Source: Polaribacter sp. MED152
GTDB taxonomy: Bacteria; Bacteroidota; Bacteroidia; Flavobacteriales; Flavobacteriaceae
Assembly (NCBI RefSeq): GCF_000152945.2
Contig: NC_020830.1
Span: 1,994,501 to 2,058,500, forward strand
Reading direction: 5' to 3'
DNA length: 64,000 nucleotides
Under the pieces are notes generated by a model. The model saw only the letters and a list, made by a program, of their open reading frames with translations. It did not search any database and had not been told where the DNA came from. The position numbers were made by a program, and so were the translations under genes. Positions 61,390 to 64,000 of this stretch are shown piece by piece. Positions within the stretch are counted from its first letter, which is position 1. Each line of letters begins with the position of its first letter.

Positions 61390-62258
61390 TTAACAGTTTT
61401 GTCTTTATCATCTTCTTTTATTTCTACTAATAATTTTCTAAGTCCAAGTCTATTTACCTTGTAAACTTTAGTACCAACACTCCAATTTTCTTTTCTTGTT
61501 GTGCCTGGCATCATAGGAAAACCATAACTAAAGCTACTACCATCTTTTTTAGGGCCTACAACCACAAAATTGTTTCTATTCCATGAGTTGTTCTTAATCT
61601 TAAATGGTATCCAGGTAACCTTTTTATTTCTATATTTCTTTGTTTTTGCTAAAGCTTTTTTAGTATCTCCTTTTAATGATTTTGGGGTATTTGCCAATAC
61701 CAATGTTCCATCATTTTTAACAATAGAGTAAATTTCATTGTTAGCAAAAACTGTAGCTTTTCCTCTTCCCCAAATATTTACTTTAGCATTTTCTGCAATT
61801 AATTTAGAAGCTTGAATTTCACCTAATTCTACGCCAATATTTAGTTGATTTACCTTACCATTAACAACTATTTTACCTACAAGAGCCATCAGATTTAGAT
61901 ACTCACTATGCACATTATTTAAGAATAAAGTTTCATGTGTACCAGTTTCAATTCTTTGCAAAAGAGGTGCTCCAATTTTAATGATGATATTCTTTGAAGG
62001 TTGTATCCATTCTAATTGATTTAGGTTCAATTTACCATCAACAATTTCTGTATCAATTTTTTCAAAAAGGTTGCTGTCTGCAGTAATTTGCATGCCATTT
62101 TTTAGTGATTGATCTACAGTTATTTTTGCATATAAATTCACTTTTAATTCCTTTAAATTAGCAACGTCAAAAGTTCTAGTTTCAATGTTCTTGTTTCCTT
62201 TGATCTGCCCAATTAAAGTTGAGCTGGTAAAAACGAGCAGTATTAGTAATTTTTTCAT
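61377..62258 (-). CDS. DUF2807-type exported protein (head GIN domain)
   Basis: 293 residues. Signal peptide 1-18. The DUF2807 right-handed beta-helix part is at about 20-200 (IETRTFDVANLKELKVNLYAKI, LNLMALVGKIVVNGKVNQLNI, LGEIQASKLIAENAKVNI), typical of the putative auto-transporter adhesin head. The C-terminal about 95 residues are a basic segment without a clear match (KTKKYRNKKVTWIPF). Role at the cell surface is inferred. It follows the lipoprotein gene by four bases and shares its 3' end with the terminator palindrome. Confidence 0.8.
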   Translation of the reverse strand: MKKLLILLVFTSSTLIGQIKGNKNIETRTFDVANLKELKVNLYAKITVDQSLKNGMQITADSNLFEKIDTEIVDGKLNLNQLEWIQPSKNIIIKIGAPLLQRIETGTHETLFLNNVHSEYLNLMALVGKIVVNGKVNQLNIGVELGEIQASKLIAENAKVNIWGRGKATVFANNEIYSIVKNDGTLVLANTPKSLKGDTKKALAKTKKYRNKKVTWIPFKIKNNSWNRNNFVVVGPKKDGSSFSYGFPMMPGTTRKENWSVGTKVYKVNRLGLRKLLVEIKEDDKDKTVKLFE

Positions 62259-62262
62259 GATA

Positions 62263-62646
62263 TTATTTTTTAATGATTGTAGCTGTTGTATCGTTAAATT
62301 TTGTTTGATAGATTAAAGTTTCGGGTTTGTACTCGAATGTTATTTTTCTGTTGTCTTCATTTTTTAATTCGTAGTCAAATCCGTTTTTAACAAATTTAAA
62401 GGTGATGCTATTTACAGCTGTTTCTTCTTGAAAATTAACTTCATAAATACCATCATTATTTTCATCGGTTAAAGGATAGCTTTCTCGCCATTGATTTGGT
62501 AAAAAACTACCTCTAATCCCTAAGGATTCTATGCCATCTATTCCATTTGTGTCTACTATAAAAGTTACATTTTTTTGATGTTCTTTTTGAACGCAGCTTG
62601 CAAATACCCCTAAAAATAGTAGGCTTGTTGTTATAAATTTTTTCAT
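62263..62646 (-). CDS. lipoprotein with carbohydrate-binding-module-like fold
   Basis: 127 residues. Lipobox F-A-S-C17. The mature part, NVTFIVDTNGIDG, SLGIRGSFLPNQWRESYPLTD, DGIYEVNFQEET, FKFVKNGFDYELKNEDNRK, matches the strand order and Trp/Tyr pattern of starch-binding CBM20/CBM48-like modules. A glycan-binding role is inferred; no catalytic domain is present. It lies nine bases after the DoxX gene and four before the DUF2807 gene. Confidence 0.7.
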   Translation of the reverse strand: MKKFITTSLLFLGVFASCVQKEHQKNVTFIVDTNGIDGIESLGIRGSFLPNQWRESYPLTDENNDGIYEVNFQEETAVNSITFKFVKNGFDYELKNEDNRKITFEYKPETLIYQTKFNDTTATIIKK

Positions 62647-62655
62647 AATTTTAAT

Positions 62656-63153
62656 TTATTGATTTAATTTTTTTGCGATTATATAGTCAATTCCAAATCT
62701 TCCAGATCCTAAATAAAGGTGATACAATGAGACCCATAAAAATCCCATTGCTGGCAACATAGACCACATTCCTTGGTTCCATTTTTGCAAGAAAATTGCG
62801 ACTAACATTGTACACATAATCAAGAAAGATGCAATTCTGGTTTTAAAACCAAGAGCCAGCATTAAACCACCAACTGCTTCAGAGAAAGCACCCATCCATG
62901 CAAAAAATACTGGAGCTAAGGCAAAGATTCCACCATATTCTGCAACATCTTTTGGAAACCATGCTACCACTTCAAAAAAGCCTAAATTTTCTGTATTAGA
63001 CCAAGGCAAGCCAAATTTGTCTGAGCCAAAGCTTAAGGTTAGTAATAAACCGCAAATAATTCTTGGTATGCTAAAAAGTAAATCTGCAAACCAACTTTTT
63101 TGGATAATTGGAGTAATAATAAATTTTGATAAACGAATGAATTGTGCTTTCAT
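62656..63153 (-). CDS. DoxX family membrane protein
   Basis: 165 residues with four membrane helices (about 30-48, 72-92, 97-116 and 128-150). IPRIICGLLLTLSFGSDKFGLPW, AVGGLMLALGFKTRIASFLIM and the Trp-rich GMWSMLPAMGFLWVSLYHLYLG are DoxX marks. Function is uncertain; relatives are linked to thiol or quinone redox protection. It is the first gene of a minus-strand trio with the lipoprotein and DUF2807 genes. A 147-base gap separates it from the AraC regulator gene upstream; nothing specific was found in it. Confidence 0.85.
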   Translation of the reverse strand: MKAQFIRLSKFIITPIIQKSWFADLLFSIPRIICGLLLTLSFGSDKFGLPWSNTENLGFFEVVAWFPKDVAEYGGIFALAPVFFAWMGAFSEAVGGLMLALGFKTRIASFLIMCTMLVAIFLQKWNQGMWSMLPAMGFLWVSLYHLYLGSGRFGIDYIIAKKLNQ

Positions 63154-63300
63154 AATAGAGTTATTGTTCTGTTTGTATTTGGTTACAAAGTTGAACTTAA
63201 TCTATCTTTTAAAAGACTTAGAAGGTAAAAGCTGGGCTCATTTACAATTTGAGACGTCTTATTTTGGGCTAGAGCCCTATCAAACTCAATCTAAATTTAA

Positions 63301-64000
63301 TTAAGATTTTAAGGTATTTAAAAATTCGGTAGGCGAGCTTTGTGTAATTTTTTTAAACACTCTATTAAAGGTTGCTTTGCTGTTAAAACCACAATCGTAA
63401 GCAATACCTAAAAGAGAAAGTTGTTGGTGTTCTCCTGATTTTAATTTTGCTTTAAAGGTGTTTACTCTGTATTCGTTAATAAAGTCGTTAAAGTTTTTGC
63501 CAAAACCAGTATTGATGATTTTGCTTAATTCAGCTCTCGTAAGATTTAAGGATTTAGACAAGTCAGAAAGATTTAAATCTGGATTTAAATAGGGCTTTTC
63601 TCTATTCATAAAAGTGCTAACCTTTTCTAAGTCTGATTCTAAAAACTCACTAGAATTGTTTTTTTGTTGAGGTATACTTTCTGGATTTGGTGAGAAACTA
63701 AAGGATAATTTATTCAGTTTTGTGGTATCTGTAAAATAGCCTTTAATGCCTACAAATAACACAACAAGTGCCATAAAAATGTTTAACCACCATCGTTGTG
63801 TATAATTTAATTCAATAATAAGGCTACCCACAATATCTTGTAAAGAACTGTAAAGAAAAAGCAGTGTAAACGCAATTAAAAAACTAAGTATCCAATTCAG
63901 TTCTAGTTTATAAGTATTAGAAAAGTATTCTCTGATTCTTTTTCTGTAATTGTAAAAAAGTTGAAAAGTAAAGGCTAAATATAGAAGCATTTGAGCAAAA
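63301..64000 (-). CDS. membrane-bound AraC-family regulator, 5' end outside window
   Basis: At least 233 residues visible. The frame stays open through the window edge beyond the ATG at 63990, and the homologous protein at 45420 has more membrane helices, so the N-terminus is probably missing. Two hydrophobic segments remain (about 35-60 and 70-85 of the visible part). The AraC helix-turn-helix domain ends the protein (SDLSKSLNLTRAELSKIINT, SLLGIAYDCGFNSKATFNRVF). It is a close paralogue of the 45420 regulator. It lies upstream of the DoxX trio on the same strand and may control it. Confidence 0.85.
   Translation of the reverse strand, partial: FAQMLLYLAFTFQLFYNYRKRIREYFSNTYKLELNWILSFLIAFTLLFLYSSLQDIVGSLIIELNYTQRWWLNIFMALVVLFVGIKGYFTDTTKLNKLSFSFSPNPESIPQQKNNSSEFLESDLEKVSTFMNREKPYLNPDLNLSDLSKSLNLTRAELSKIINTGFGKNFNDFINEYRVNTFKAKLKSGEHQQLSLLGIAYDCGFNSKATFNRVFKKITQSSPTEFLNTLKS

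Noticed and set aside
1..64000. Insertion sequences, integrases, prophage genes, CRISPR arrays and toxin-antitoxin pairs
   Set aside because: No transposase or integrase motifs, terminal repeats with target duplications, regularly spaced repeats or short antitoxin-toxin gene pairs were found.

Overview
The window reads as a 64 kb piece of an AT-rich chromosome from a marine-type Flavobacteriaceae (Bacteroidota). Direct signs are several TAnnTTTG -7 promoter boxes, start codons without Shine-Dalgarno sequences, the complete MoxR-DUF58-BatA-BatB-BatC-BatD-BatE aerotolerance operon, MG2/plug-type secreted proteins, a DUF4286 protein, and many short lipoproteins. A SulP (BicA-like) bicarbonate transporter next to a beta-carbonic anhydrase, together with a BLUF photoreceptor, fits a light-exploiting genus such as Polaribacter. 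The genus is an inference, not shown by the sequence. No insertion sequence, prophage, CRISPR array or rRNA operon was seen.

Layout. 1-9.3 kb: 3' end of mnmG with a parS-like palindrome just after it, a methyltransferase, a minus-strand run from panB to a DoxX-like gene, an ECF sigma/anti-sigma pair, an O-methyltransferase, tatA, and an unknown exported protein flanked by C-rich repeats. 9.3-20 kb: mostly minus-strand housekeeping genes (SPOUT methyltransferase, mutS, mgtE, rsmA, DUF4286, TPR protein, serS, ribF), a structured ncRNA candidate, and a 47-codon gene behind a sigma-54-like promoter. 20-24.5 kb: a TonB-dependent receptor with a GDSL-type lipoprotein. 24.6-28.2 kb: tRNA-Gly and tRNA-Leu, then an AraC regulator with a C-terminal BLUF blue-light domain, tail-to-tail with a second AraC regulator, then a HupE-like membrane protein. 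28.2-39.4 kb: dCMP deaminase, S41 protease, LpxH, and the Bat operon. 39.5-50.4 kb: SulP plus carbonic anhydrase, CvpA, an SDR enzyme, a TlpA-type thioredoxin protein, YraN, an AraC regulator, a beta-lactamase-like hydrolase, and an LD-carboxypeptidase. 50.5-64 kb: metG, a sugar porter, two paralogous MG2 proteins around a histone-deacetylase-like gene, lipoprotein and OmpA genes, and a minus-strand DUF2807/lipoprotein/DoxX group below a membrane-bound AraC regulator.

How the parts connect. The most unusual locus is the AraC-BLUF gene. Every BLUF residue I can check (Tyr342, Asn366, Gln384, Trp425, Met427) is present behind an intact AraC DNA-binding domain, so light sensing and DNA binding sit in one polypeptide. 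It faces an AraC regulator of similar architecture without BLUF, with only four bases between the stop codons, and both upstream regions carry CAATATA elements. A one-component light-responsive circuit is a reasonable hypothesis; its targets cannot be read from this window.

Limits. Functions come from motif recognition by eye. No alignments, profile searches or folding programs were run, and promoter, operator and ncRNA calls are candidates.
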